A stretch of 64,000 nucleotides of DNA from Ligustrum vulgare (Eukaryota; Streptophyta; Magnoliopsida; Lamiales; Oleaceae), in the NCBI GenBank assembly GCA_963555705.1, contig OY743182.1, positions 49,852,592 to 49,916,591 of the forward strand. Direction: 5' to 3'. This document shows, in pieces, positions 1 through 11,220 of this stretch. Under the pieces are notes generated by a model. It had not been told where the DNA came from. It ran no database searches and saw only the letters and a list, made by a program, of their open reading frames with translations. Within the stretch, counting starts at the first letter, position 1. The number at the start of each line of letters is the position of its first letter. A program made the translations under genes and the position numbers.

Positions 1-680
1 CTTGGTGGGCACTATTAGTAGGTATAGTATATGTTTTGGACTTGAAACATAAGGAAAGGTACATAGAGTTATAATTTGTTTAAAACTTTTATGTAGCTAA
101 TAAACTATGTGTTTTGGTATTTTAGGTTTTTTTATTTTTTATTTTTTTTAAAAAAAATTAAGGTAGAGGCTTTTTAGGAATTTTAGTCCCAAACAAACTA
201 GGGGCTATGATGATTGAGCACGTCGAACATACTCAATTAATTGGAATATAAATCTCAGATCGCGTTTTTGTAACCCATACATAAAAATAGTTCACAAACC
301 ATTAAATAGCTCATTTGAGGTTTTAATGAGCTCGACCTATTGCTCATTAGCTACTCTATTAATCTCATTATTCTTTGTATTTTTTCGAGGTAATTCTTAC
401 AGTTCAGATAACACTTCAATGTACTGGATAAAGACTTGTTGATGCCTGAGCTCAGTATCTCGAAGCTAAGGCAAGGCCTCGAGGGTTTCTCACGTTTCCT
501 TGGGTTACTAAGCAATTCAATCGCCTTTGTACATTTGATCTTCAAATTTACAATGTGAACTTTTTCTCATTAACATCAATCTTTAAGAAATATGTCACCC
601 CAAAATTATTGATTGCAAGCTAACAAAAAATCATCAACTCGATTTTGTACCTGGTAAAATTTTAAATGAAATGACGTCTA
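1..680. other. Intergenic DNA, no gene seen
   Basis: AT-rich spacer with stop codons in all frames. The short open frames show no domain and no recognisable protein. Confidence 0.5.
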
Positions 681-838
681 GACCTTGTTTGGTAGGAATT
701 AAAAGTCAGATTCTAATCTAAGTCAATAATCAATTTCAATCACATATCTCATGAAATCTACAACTTTTAATCACATATTTTATCAACTTTTATCAAAATT
801 TGTCAAAAATCTAATTTTAATTTTCATCAAATAGGGGC
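681..838. mobile_element. Tourist-like MITE (family A)
   Basis: The left end reads GACCTTGTTTGG and the right end is a loose inverted match ending AAATAGGGGC. A 3-bp CTA is present on both sides (678-680 and 839-841), consistent with a PIF/Harbinger-type target duplication. The interior (AATTAAAAGTCAGATT, then a zone like TCACATATTTTATCAACTTTTATC) matches elements at 52449, 59155 and 60690, so this is a dispersed non-coding family. Superfamily is inferred from the 3-bp duplication and the GTTTGG ends. Confidence 0.6.
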
Positions 839-1484
839 CTAACTGTTCTGTTAATACATGATCCATTTGATGGGTCTTTGTGTTTTGGCCTATTGCAACG
901 TATTTTAGATGGCTAGCTAGAAGGTGGTGCATGTGTGTCTTGGTGAGGTGGGGTAAGGAGCCGAGCACATCACTTCCCTACGTGTTAGGAATTAAACGCA
1001 TATTCCCTCTCTAATTAATCCATTGAAACTTGATATTTAATAAATAATTGAGCAAATAAAAAATAAAACAACGTAAAATTTACGAACTACTAAAACTTTT
1101 TCACACTATAATAAGTTATTACAATTATATAGACTTTAACACTCACCAAACTCATCAAGTATTATAGGAAAAGTATTCAAATTTTACCACATCTACTAAT
1201 TTTTACTTCTTTGTCCAAGTCACGTTTTCTTTCGACATGCACTTCATTTTTATTTTAATTGTCTTAACTCCATTATATGAATAAAATACAAAGGCATAAC
1301 TCGAATATGCTCGATGCTAGAAAGAGTGAGGATATTGCGTATCTAACGAATGTTTGTGGGAACTGATTTTTCAAATAACTTATTTAAATCATACTTGAAG
1401 TTCTTTTTTCGCAATAAGATGAAACATGAAGGGTCTTTCAAGTTTTGTATAGCAAAATTTACCTTACACATGCTAACTACAGGC
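839..1484. other. Intergenic DNA, no gene seen
   Basis: AT-rich spacer. Two short overlapping open frames on opposite strands near 1343-1550 show no known protein and run into the foldback element. Confidence 0.45.
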
Positions 1485-1492
1485 AAGTACAA

Positions 1493-3089
1493 GGAGTTAA
1501 ACACCTCAATTGCCACTGTATTGTTGCAAAGTTTTTCCAAATATCATTGAACTTTAAATTGTGTCGACATGCCATTGCACTTTAAGATTAAAACTCACAT
1601 TGCCGCTATACTATTTCAAATGTTCCCCAAATACCATTAAACTTTAAATGTTATCTGGTGTGCCATTAAACTATTAAAAGGGCATTTCATTTGCCACTTC
1701 CTTTGAAATCGTTTCAATTTTATATTAAATATTTTTTTGTTTGCTTCATTATTGTAGATGAATTTATTCATAATTTTTTTTGTTGATTCAATAAATAATG
1801 TTCTCTTCATTATGAAAATATTAATAATTGATAAAAATATCTTTGTGTAGATTCTTCCAATGAGGGATTTTTTTTTTTTGTAAAAGAAATGGGTTGCTCA
1901 TGTTATTCGAGCATTTCTTCTAGAAAAGTAATTTTTATATTATTAATATTTTATGAAAATAAAATTATTTAAAATAATGAGAATATAAATGATGGATAAA
2001 ATATATTTATATAGGTTCTTTCAATGAGGTTTTTTTAAATAGAATCAAGTTGTCCATATTAGTCAAGCATTTCTTCTAGAAAAATATATTTATCTATCCT
2101 TAATATTTTATGAAAAGAGAATTATTTACAATGATCAGTGGATTTTTATAAAAATAATTTCAAATGAATTATTGCATTATTGAAAATGGATAAGAAATAA
2201 TTAGAATTATCTTTTGGAATTTATTGTAAATGAGTTTATTGCTTTCTTTCAGAAATTAATTTAATTCAAATATAATTCTAAACATCATTGTAAATAGATT
2301 ATTTGTAGAAATAAATGCACGATTAATTAGGATAATACAAATTTCTATATAAAAAAAGTCATTAGAAGAATCTAAACAAATATATTTTTATCTATCATGA
2401 ATATTCTGAAAATAAAGAGAAAAATATTTCTTAAATAAAAAAAAAGTTATAAATCCATTTTGCAATAATGAAACAAAACGAAAAATTGTTAATAAAAAAA
2501 TTAAAAACGAAATTAAAGAATGAAAATTCTATTTAGAATTATATTTGAATAAAATAAATTTTCTGAAAGAAGAAAATGTAATAATCCATTTTAAACTAAA
2601 CATTATTATAAATAATTTTTTTATATAAATTATTAATAAATAGATAAAAATAATTTTCAAGAAGAAATGCTCGATTAATATGAACAACTTGTTTCTATAT
2701 AAAAAATAAAAAAAAAAACCAATTAAAAGAATCAACATAAATATATTTTATCTATCATTAATATTCACATAATGAAGAAAGATTTTTTTTATTGAATCAA
2801 CAAAAAAATTATGAGTAAATCCATCTACAATAACGCAACAAATAAAAGAATAATTAATAAAAAAGAATTGAAAAAGTTTTAAGGGGAGTGACAAATGATG
2901 TACCTTTTTAATAATTTAATGACACACTAGATGACATTTAAAGTTTAATAACATTTGAGGAGTCTTTGAAATAATCTAGTGACAATGAAAGTTTTAAATT
3001 TGAAGTTCAATGGTAAGTCAAAGTGTCAAACACAATTTAAAGTACAATGACACTTTGAAAAAACTTTTACAACGTAGACATTTAACTCC
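1493..3089. mobile_element. Long foldback (giant inverted-repeat) element
   Basis: The outer ~220 bp on each side are inverted copies: GGAGTTAAA at the left, TTTAACTCC at the right, followed inward by matching blocks such as CATTGAACTTTAAATTGTGT. The match continues inward. The TTATTGTAGATGAATTTA block near 1750 pairs with its complement near 2815, AAGCATTTCTTCTAGAA near 2065 with sequence near 2660, and CAAATATAATTCTAAA near 2270 with sequence near 2540. Each arm is therefore about 750-800 bp with mismatches and the centre lies near 2400. Flanks carry an 8-bp duplication with one mismatch (AAGTACAA 1485-1492, GAGTACAA 3090-3097). There is no coding sequence. The 8-bp duplication and long terminal inverted repeats suggest a non-autonomous MULE or foldback-type DNA element. 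Confidence 0.7.
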
Positions 3090-3097
3090 GAGTACAA

Positions 3098-3936
3098 GTA
3101 TAGGTTAGAATACGTTAATAATGAATGACACGTCATGCATGTGTTTGAACATGTTTAAATGCGTGTTTGATTTCTAATTTCAAATGTACACGAATATTCA
3201 ATTCAAAAGTCTTTTATAAAATTGACAAATAACTTGTTGGTGGCACTTTCATACAAAAGTGATTATTTATTCTACAATGGCCCATTGCATTAAACATCAC
3301 CCACTAACCATGTTTCCAAAACCAACAATATCTTCACCCCCATTGTTTCCCCTTCTTTTTATACAAATTTTCTTAATATGTTATTTAAGAGTTCGTTTGG
3401 TGTGTGAGAAATTTTGGAGGAAATTTGAATTTATGAAAGAATGTGTAATTAAAAAAAGATTGAAAAATATGAAAGTAATGAATTTCATAAAAATGTGTAA
3501 TTGGAAATTTTGTTTTGAAGGAGAAGTTATTCAAACAATTTTAAACCAAACAATGGCTAACTTACCACATAAACAAGGTGTGGAATAATCTACTTGTAAC
3601 GATCAATTCTTAATTTTAAAAATTAATGGAAAATTAATAAATAATTCATTTATTTCAGTTGATTAGTTAGGTTTCCACTAATATCATCGGTTATAAGCCC
3701 ATAAAGTATAAACTACGGAGATATTCCCTTAATCATGACATATTTGCCCTGCTCCAACATAATTTCTTTAAAAAGGATTTTAAAAAATAATAAATTTATA
3801 CAAGTACATAAAGCCGCCTCTATTTGGTAACTTAACTTTTTAAGTGAATGTATTTTCTTAAATTATTTTTTAATTACATATTTTATCCAAAAAATATTAC
3901 AATTCTTTGTTAAAAAATAAAAAATAAAATAAGGCT
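3098..3936. other. Spacer with MITE-like debris
   Basis: No gene is supported. An open frame at 3259-3588 starts in spacer and covers a MITE-like piece (about 3388-3552) with GTTCGTTTGGT at one end and ACCAAAC at the other. Another decayed MITE end (GCCTCTATTTGG) lies near 3815. The frame is not a credible protein. Confidence 0.45.
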
Positions 3937-3939
3937 TTA

Positions 3940-4580
3940 GAGCTCGTTTGGCATAGCTATTCTGAATAGAGCTTTTGCCGTTGAAGTTTAATTAGTAGAT
4001 TCTTTTTTTTTAAAAAAAAAGTGTTGTTAATACAAAACAGTTGATTATTTGGTTGTCACTTCAAAAAGTACTGTTAATATTAAATTTATTGTTTGATAAC
4101 ATAATTATAAGAGTGCTTTTGTATAAACTAAAACTTAAATTATATATCTTAATTATTTAAAAATTAAATAATTATTTCGCATTAATGTTGAAATCTATAT
4201 TGAAAACAATATTTAATTAATTCATAAAATATTACATTTCACTATTTTCAATAAATTTCATATTTTTATTAATTAATTATGAAAAATATATCTTCAATTT
4301 ATTTTCAAGATATTTCATATTTTATTAATTAGTGAATTATAATATTTCAAATATTATTAATTAATAAAATATAATTTTTTATTAATCAATAAAATATAAT
4401 ATTTTAATACAAATTATAAAATATTATATATTTTCAATAGATTTATAATAAAATATTATATATTTCAACTTTATGTAAAAGTGCTTTTTTGAGAAGCAAC
4501 AAATTTGCGCTTCTCTAAAATAGTTTAACAAGTTATTTATTCACTCAAAAAGTACTTTCAAAATTCTACCAAACACACAC
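3940..4580. mobile_element. Tourist-like MITE, 641 bp
   Basis: The left end is GAGCTCGTTTGGC and the right end ACCAAACACACAC, a loose inverted pair. TTA lies on both sides (3937-3939 and 4581-4583). The interior is very AT-rich with several AAAATATTATA-type stretches and has no open frame. The right TTA also serves as the left target copy of the next MITE, so the two are abutting insertions. Assignment to PIF/Harbinger (Tourist) is inferred from the TTA duplication. Confidence 0.65.
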
Positions 4581-4583
4581 TTA

Positions 4584-4818
4584 GGCTGCGTTTGATAGCG
4601 TTGGTAGAATTTTGGTGAAAAGAAAATGAATTATAGGGAATTGAATTCCTGGAAATTGGAAGTTAATGTATTTGATTTATTTAATTTTTTAGGTGAAAAA
4701 AGAGAAAGTTTTTCAAACTTTTGTTATTTAATTGACATTATTTTTCATAATAAATAAAACAAAATTTAGCTATTAATCAAAATAAATATTTTTTTATTTT
4801 TTCACACATTTGTATTTG

Positions 4819-4878
<60 letters not shown>

Positions 4879-5040
4879 TTAATTTTTGAAAAAAAATAAA
4901 TTAATAACAACAATAAAAATGATCAAACGTGACGAAAATAATTAAAAATTTTATCTAAAAAATAAATTCTACTAGTTGGCTAGGAAAACCAATTCACTAA
5001 AAAAAAAGGAGCTGGAAAATTTTGCCTTCCAAACACATCC
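4584..5040. mobile_element. Tourist-like MITE (family C) next to the RING gene promoter
   Basis: The left end is GGCTGCGTTTGATAGCG and the right end CCAAACACATCC, with TTA on both sides (4581-4583, 5041-5043). The interior is clearly homologous to the element at 43520-44032: shared blocks include GGGAATTGAATTCCTGG, TTGACATTATTTTTCAT and GTCGAAAATAATT-like sequence. This copy carries a (AAT)19 expansion. Its right edge is only about 17 bp upstream of the TATA box of the RING-H2 gene. Confidence 0.8.
4821..4877. repeat. (AAT)19 microsatellite
   Basis: Uninterrupted AAT repeat inside the MITE. The related copy near 43750 has only a few GAT/AAT units at the same place, so the tract expanded after insertion or by replication slippage. 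Confidence 0.95.
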
Positions 5041-5059
5041 TTATGCTTCTATCTCTCCC

Positions 5060-5066
5060 TATATAA
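5060..5066 (+). promoter_or_regulatory. TATA box of the RING-H2 gene
   Basis: TATATAA lies 147 bp upstream of the ATG and is followed by a CT-rich leader (TCTCTCCCCCCTCTCTGC), typical of plant 5' UTRs. Transcription would start near 5090. It sits immediately downstream of the MITE that ends at 5040. Confidence 0.65.
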
Positions 5067-5206
5067 TCCACATAATCTCTTTCAGCCTCTCTCCCCCCTC
5101 TCTGCATCAGTGCTACGCGATTCTCTCTCTCATTTTACACACAGTATACACGAACTAACCGTACTACCAAACACCAGTGTCCACACAAACAAAAGCTCAA
5201 TAGAGA

Positions 5207-5710
5207 ATGGGATTTCCAGTGGGATACACTGACATTTTGATACCAAAACTGTTGGTTTACCTTCTAACCATCATGGGATTCATTAGAAAATCAATTTGCG
5301 CAGTGTTTCCTCTACTGGGACTCGGCGATTTCCTGGAGCCCGAAATGGCGTACCCGACCCGGACAGATTCTGAGCCGGAGCCTCGGTCCGTTTCAGCTGT
5401 GTTGATCCGAGAGCTTCTACCAGTGGTGAAGTTCTCCGATTTGATTGAATTGGATCCACCGGAGAACTGTGCAGTTTGCTTGTATGAGTTTAACGGCGAT
5501 GATGAGATTCGACGGCTGACGAATTGCCGGCATATATTCCACCGGAGCTGCCTGGACCGTTGGATGGACCACGATCAGAAGACTTGTCCACTCTGCCGGT
5601 CACAGTTTATACCGCAGGACAAGCAGGAGGCGTTCAATGAGAGGCTGTGGGCCGCCGTCGGAATTTCGGATTTCTACGGCGACTATTCACCGATAACTGC
5701 GGGTTTGTAG
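5207..5710 (+). CDS. BRH1: RING-H2 E3 ubiquitin ligase, BRH1-like
   Basis: Intronless 167-residue protein. The RING-H2 domain is complete: C88, C91, C107, H109, H112, C115, C127, C130, with the family pattern C-x2-C, then C-x-H-x2-H-x2-C, then C-x2-C. The N-terminus MGFPVGY, a hydrophobic stretch at about residues 10-40 that may anchor it to a membrane, and the segment DDEIRRLTNCRHIFHR before RDRW-like LDRW match brassinosteroid-responsive RING-H2 (BRH1/RHA-type) proteins as I remember them. Members bind E2 enzymes and ubiquitinate targets, and Arabidopsis BRH1 is repressed by brassinosteroid. The start is the first in-frame ATG, in context AGAGAATGG after a CT-rich leader, and gives the family length. 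No damage is seen. The family call is strong; orthology to BRH1 rather than a close paralogue is inferred. Confidence 0.92.
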   Translation: MGFPVGYTDILIPKLLVYLLTIMGFIRKSICAVFPLLGLGDFLEPEMAYPTRTDSEPEPRSVSAVLIRELLPVVKFSDLIELDPPENCAVCLYEFNGDDEIRRLTNCRHIFHRSCLDRWMDHDQKTCPLCRSQFIPQDKQEAFNERLWAAVGISDFYGDYSPITAGL

Positions 5711-6204
5711 TACCTTTTTTTTTTATATATATATAATGCTCCTTTTTGGGGGTGATATAAGAAATGTAAATATTACATTGAAAAAAAAAAAAAATCTAGG
5801 AAATTTGTATTTAGATGCTCCTCCTAGAAATTTTACATATGGGTTTTCTTCTTATCTTAATTGTTGAAAATGATTGTGCAAATTCGTTAAAGGCAAGATT
5901 TATTTCACTCTAGGCCGTCAATTCATTGTGTGACTTCTCGTGTACTGTACGTGAGTCAGTGGACTGTGGAACGCAAGATCTTTAGCTTTGAGTTACAATT
6001 ATTTTCGTCAATTTGAAAGGTACATGAGAACGATCGCTTAGTGTGAAAGAGCTTTATCGAATGACAGCTCTATTCATTATAAAGGTGTAGCCCACATTCA
6101 AGGTCTCCCACTTACCTTGCCACGGCTCTATTTATTATAAAGATATAGCTCACACCTTAAGGATCCTACCTGTCTGGCCTTGGTGAACTCTATTCATTAG
6201 CAAT
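5711..6204. other. 3' flank of the RING gene
   Basis: Contains poly-T and poly-A tracts likely in the 3' UTR. Further on, two related short motifs (GTGTAGCCCACATTC near 6086, ATAGCTCACACCTTAAGG near 6145) also resemble a segment at 7490-7550. This may be a small dispersed repeat or SINE fragment. No gene seen. Confidence 0.4.
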
Positions 6205-6207
6205 GAA

Positions 6208-6390
6208 GCCACTGTTCGGTAACTTTAGTTTTTTTTTTTTTTTTATTATTTATAAAATTATAATCGGTACAATTTTTAATACAATTTTTTAACTACACAT
6301 TTTTTCTCTCTCTAATTTTTAATCCTACATCTATCTCGTGATTCGCAAAAAAAATCAAAAAATTTGGTTTTTTTGTCTCCGAATAGAGGC
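6208..6390. mobile_element. Tourist-like MITE (family B)
   Basis: Ends GCCACTGTTCGGT and CCGAATAGAGGC are inverted, flanked by GAA on both sides (6205-6207, 6391-6393). The interior includes poly-T and TTAACTACACATTTTTTCTC, a block shared with the MITEs at 18323 and 52589. Confidence 0.6.
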
Positions 6391-6393
6391 GAA

Positions 6394-7160
6394 AATAAGA
6401 AATTTTGATATTTGGAGGCACGATATCTCACAAGGGTGCTTTCCTCGGCCAAAGATTATTGAGCTTTTATGTAATATATTAATTATGTCGATGATAAATA
6501 TTCATAGTTAATAAAAATGAGTAATTGCCAATGGGTTTTTCTTTGAGAAATTTTCCTTGATTCGTTTACAAATCACTGCAAATTGATGTTTCGAGGGCCT
6601 ACCAATTGTGGAGATAGTTTGGTGGTGATAAAGATTTACCGTCTAAACCGGATCCTGTCTTCCTAATCTTCTTCTGGTAGATAAACTTATTCCAAATCTT
6701 ATTTTATTACTATTTATAAATAAATTTATAGAGAACACAATTTTTTAAATCATTTTTTAATCACACATATTTTCTCTCATCGCTTTTTAGTAACACATTT
6801 TATCTCAAAAATATAAATAAATCAATTTATAATTGCTACAGTGTTACTGAATTTTGTTAGTAGGATCAAATAATTTCGATTAAAATTATCAATAACTTTT
6901 TCAATTGTTTTCTCACATAATTCGTGCATAATTTTTTCGATAATGATGCAGAGCATTACTGAACTCGAGAGTGATAATATTATGTAAGGATATACTTTGA
7001 AGTACACTAGTTGTTCAAACGTTCTTTGCATGTTAAATGATTCATATAAAGTAATTTTTAAAAAATATATCTGACAAAAATTTCAAATTTTTTCTCAAGA
7101 AAATTAGTCTATCATACAAAACAATTTGAAGGAAATCTAATAATAACATTTCAACAAAGT
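6394..7160. other. AT-rich spacer
   Basis: Holds a decayed piece of the family B MITE (about 6700-6830, with AATCACACATATTTTCTC). No gene seen. Confidence 0.4.
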
Positions 7161-7164
7161 TTCT

Positions 7165-8640
7165 CACACCATACTATCTCAATCAAGACATTGACTTGAT
7201 TCACTTATTTGATTAAAGTAAATATGGGTTTTACGTTGAGAAAAATGTCGAAAATATTTGAAAATAAATTATAGATTTTATTTTTATAATATTTGAAATA
7301 TATAAAAAGAATAAAAAAAATTGTCAGTGAAGATTTAATACCAAGTATTTTTTCCTTCATAATAAAGTTTTTGAGATTTTTGAAAATTCAAAAATGCATA
7401 AATTTAATAATTTAAATGAGATGTCATTTTCAATCTCGTCAATTTGTTGTTGGCCGTGAAGTTGGTTTCAATTTCATAAAAAAAAAAAGTGTAACCCACA
7501 CCTTAAGGGCCCGAACCGACCCTGTCCTAGGCCATTGGTTCGAATGGTTTCATTTTCATTATATACATTTGGAAATGTCTTATTACTATTGATCTAATTT
7601 TTTCATATAAAGTTGTTGTATTTTACCTTTATGAAACGTTGGAGAAAATTTTTCAATTGTGCTCCTAAATAGTGTAGCAAGAATCTGGTTACCCTATAAG
7701 TATTGAAAAAGAAAATATATTAGTTTAATATCAAAAAGTTATTAAAATAAAGATAGACAAATATAATGGGAAATATCACATCTTCATTAATTCAAAATTC
7801 AAAATAAGTTTTTAAACTTCCATCAATATATATAGGGGTTCAATGAAACCTTTACAGGTATTGAAATTTTTTATACTTTAATCTTCATCATATACGATCA
7901 AATTTCGAAATAACATTTGGTTGATACTTTTATTTGTGAACAAAACCATTCAATTTATTGAAAATCAAAATTTGAGAGAAATGATGATTCAAAAAAAAGT
8001 TCGACAAAATTTAATGTTAGACGTTAAACCCCTCTTGAATTTATAATATACATACAGAATATATAGGGTTCTCAAAATCATAAACGTGTTAATGAAAATT
8101 AACAATTGAGAGTTATATATAACTATGTAAATGGACTAGATTAAATGTTATAATGTATGAAATGATGGTTATAAAGTGAGAATCATAGATATTCTTATTG
8201 AATGAATAACATCGTTGACAATGAAAAAAATAATAGAATATTAGAAATATAATTCAAAAATATATTAATCATATTCCTTAGAACTTCCTTGATGAAGATA
8301 AAATATTAATATTTATTCATTTTCATGAAAATAATCAGATTTTTTTCATTATTTCCTTTATGACAGTGAATTAATATAATTGTATTTGTGTTAGTGGCAT
8401 AAATAATAATTTAAAATAAATCAATGAAAAAAAAATGAAAATTGAAAGTTTTAAGCTTTATTTGAAAGATTTTTAGTGAGAAGTAAATAGTTTAAATTAT
8501 AAATATATTGAAATTAATGACATTTTCAATAAAACGAAGAAAAAAAACATTAATTAACATTAAAGGTAAATATGAAATTATAAAAAAAAATATGAGGATA
8601 GAAGCGTTCGAAAATGTTTCTCTCTCTAAGCCACTTTTAG
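7165..8640 (+). repeat. 1.5-kb dispersed repeat, copy 1
   Basis: Collinear with 29655-31220 in the same orientation. Shared blocks include TTAATACCAAGTATTTTTTC, TGTAGCAAGAAT, TTATTAAAATAAAGATAGAC, AATATCACATCTTCAT, AGTTATATATAACTATGTAA and AAATATGAAATTATAAAAAA. This copy has an extra ~80-bp segment near 7480-7555 (GTGTAACCCACACCTTAAGG to GGTTCGAATGG) absent from copy 2. There are no open frames of note, no clear ends and no target duplication. It is an unclassified repeat. Confidence 0.75.
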
Positions 8641-8865
8641 AGGTTGCATGAATATCAAAATAAATAATGTTTGAGATGTTTTCTTGAGTGGGTCGTAGAA
8701 AATATAGGGATAGATTGTACACCTAATTTTTGAGAAAATGGATTATATTTTTCTAAATTAATGTAATAAGAAATAGTTTTAGATGTTGATTTTAAATAAT
8801 TTATTTGAAAAACAGTTTTTTTGAATAGTCATTTTTAAGAGAATGTGTGGTTAAAAAGTATATAG

Positions 8866-9039
8866 TGTTGTAAATATTGTATTGTATTAGTGAATGACAA
8901 TTGTACCCCTCTAACTCTAGTTATAATTACTTTGTATATCTCTTTCTTCCCCTATATATATGGGGCTCTGATTCATAATAGAATACACAAGTTTATTCGT
9001 ATCTCTACTTTTCTCTCTTTTTCTCTCTAGTTTATAACA
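8866..9039 (+). repeat. 5' LTR of the copia element
   Basis: Starts TG and ends CA, and contains CTATATATATGG as a TATA-like site and a CT-rich end. Nearly the same as 14236-14409. Confidence 0.9.
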
Positions 9040-9056
9040 CGTTATCAACACGAGTC
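9040..9056 (+). promoter_or_regulatory. Putative primer-binding site
   Basis: CGTTATCAACACGAG directly follows the 5' LTR. Similar CGTTATCAGCACGA sequences follow LTRs in some plant copia elements as I recall. The tRNA is not assigned here. Confidence 0.5.
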
Positions 9057-9299
9057 TCTACCAAATTGAATTAGAATTTTCTTTTTCAAAATCCCATATA
9101 TCAAAATATTAGTTAGATGGTAAAATCATACGCACCGAAATTAATTTGGTGACATATGAATTTTTTTTATTACTATTCAATTGCAATTCACATCTATTCA
9201 TTACGATGTTGTTCATTAGCAATTGCGGCTCATAAATCTGAATTTGCTTTCCTCCAACCAATTCGACAGATTTTGATCTTTATATTGATAATTCATTAT

Positions 9300-11115
9300 G
9301 TTGTTGCTCCTGAAGTAGTACAACAGTATATATTAATATTCCAGAAGAATATTAATTATAGATTTGTCCATTACAAATTTATTGATATTATTAATTCATT
9401 CGTTGTTGCTCCTGAAATAGCACAACATTATATTAATATTCCAGAAGAATATTAATCATAGATCTGTGTCCATCTATTACAAATATTTGTTGTTGTTCCT
9501 GAAGTAGCACAACATTATAATTAATATTTCAAAAGAAAATTATTTGCTCCCGAAGAGCATAAATTATGATTTTCAATATTTCAGAAGAATATTGATTTAT
9601 TATTCTTGAATAATCGAAATTTTAGAATTATAATTATTCTAGAAAAATAATTTGTGGTTGCTCCTAAAATAACACAATTTTTATTATAATAATATTCGTA
9701 AAGAATATTAATTTCTCCTGAAGAGCATAATTTTGAAAGATTTATTATTCAATTGCTCCAGAATAGCAAATATCTAAAATCTTTAACAATAATTTGTTCT
9801 CGCTCCTGAAGTAGTACAACGGATGATTAATATTTCAGAAAAATATTAATTGTAAATTTGTCTATTATAAATAATTTGTTGTTACTCCTGAAGTAGTACA
9901 ACATTATAATTAATATCCTATGAGGATGTTATTTGCTCCTGAAGAGCATGAATTATAATTTTCAATATTCTAGAAGAATATTGATTTATTATTTATTTTG
10001 GAAGAATCGAAATAAATTCGTTAAAGTATACCTTGTTCCAGCAAATTATTATTGTTATTATTTTTTGCTCTTTCAATTTTGTCATTGGAAATCACTACTT
10101 TATTTTGAATTCTCAAATACATTATTAGATTTGATTCTAACATATATTAGTTATATATCTAATTTTTATATATGGAATTCACGTGCATGTTTAGTATCTT
10201 TTGCATATTGGTAAAAGATTTAGCCAATAAAAGATTTAGTCAATTTTGTTAACTTCTATATATGGAGATTCTTTTTCCTGATATATGTTTGGTAATTCAT
10301 TTTTATATATAAATTCATATTATGTTTATATGGTAATTAATATTCTTTAAGATGATTAAATATTTGTAGATGTTCATTTTTAAATTCTGATTTAATAATG
10401 TATCATGTTGTTGCTCACGAAGTAGGACAACAATAGTAGTATTCTAGAAGAATATTACTTGCTTGTCACGAGCAGTATATTACAATTTCAATATTCCAGA
10501 AGAATATTGATCCAATGCTCTTGAAGAAGCATAATTTAAAATATGTTTTAAATGAATATGGTGTTTGTGTTCTCGAATAAACACAACTCACGTTAGATAA
10601 ATATTCCAGAAGAATATTTTAACGTCACTCGTGTAGAGTACAAATATTGTTGGCTTGAAAGGAAGAATGAATAATTAATATCAACATTCCAGAAGAATAT
10701 TGACTTATTATTCTTAAATAATTGCAATTTTAGCAATATAATTATTCCAGAAGAATAATTCGTTATTTTGCTCCTAAATTGCACAATAGATATCAGTTAT
10801 TGTTATAATTGAATGAGATTCGAATCAATATTACAGAAGAATATTGCATTATTGCTACGTTTCAATATTCCAGAAGAATATTTCATTTTTGCTCTTGAAG
10901 AAGCAATACGTTATTGCTCCCGAAGAAGCACAACATTTATAAAATAATATTATCTGCTTTTGAAGAATATGATATTATAATTTCAATATTCTAGAAGAAT
11001 ATTGACATATTGATTATGAATGAGCAATAAAAACGTGCTTTCGAAGTAGCATATGTTTCGAAGAATATATCATTTGAGTTCATGTTTATCCCTGAAGGAA
11101 AACATGTAACTAATG
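9300..11115 (+). repeat. Hairpin array in the copia interior
   Basis: Two alternating motif types recur. The first is AATATTC-CAGAA-GAATATT and variants, at least 15 times (for example near 9337, 9439, 9578, 9962, 10491, 10600, 10683, 10829, 10863, 10984). The second is GCTCCTGAAGTAGCACAAC or GCTC-CTGAA-GAGC variants, a dozen or more times. Each is a short perfect or near-perfect stem with a loop of about five bases rich in CNGAA. Stems change on both sides together, for example ATTATTC/GAATAAT near 10742 and AATATCC/GGATGTT near 9913. No long open frame runs through the region. It stands where gag would be expected. Confidence 0.75.
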
Positions 11116-11220
11116 TCGTAAGGACATTGATTAGTTTGACTACTTGAATAATATATGATTATATAATGTTTAATCATTGAATTATATCTTATATTGAACC
11201 AAAAGTTCAATTTAATTTTA

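Noticed and set aside
3259..3588. 109-codon plus-strand frame
   Set aside because: Half of it is MITE-like sequence with ACCAAAC ends and it has no recognisable protein features.
6070..7555. tRNA-like or SINE signal around GGTTCGAATGG and the CCCACACCTTAAGG motifs
   Set aside because: A box-B-like word is present, but no cloverleaf or box A at proper spacing could be drawn, so no RNA gene is called.
9156..9455. 99-codon plus-strand frame with repeated VVAPEVVQQY-like words
   Set aside because: The repeats come from the hairpin array; the frame is not conserved between units and breaks at once.
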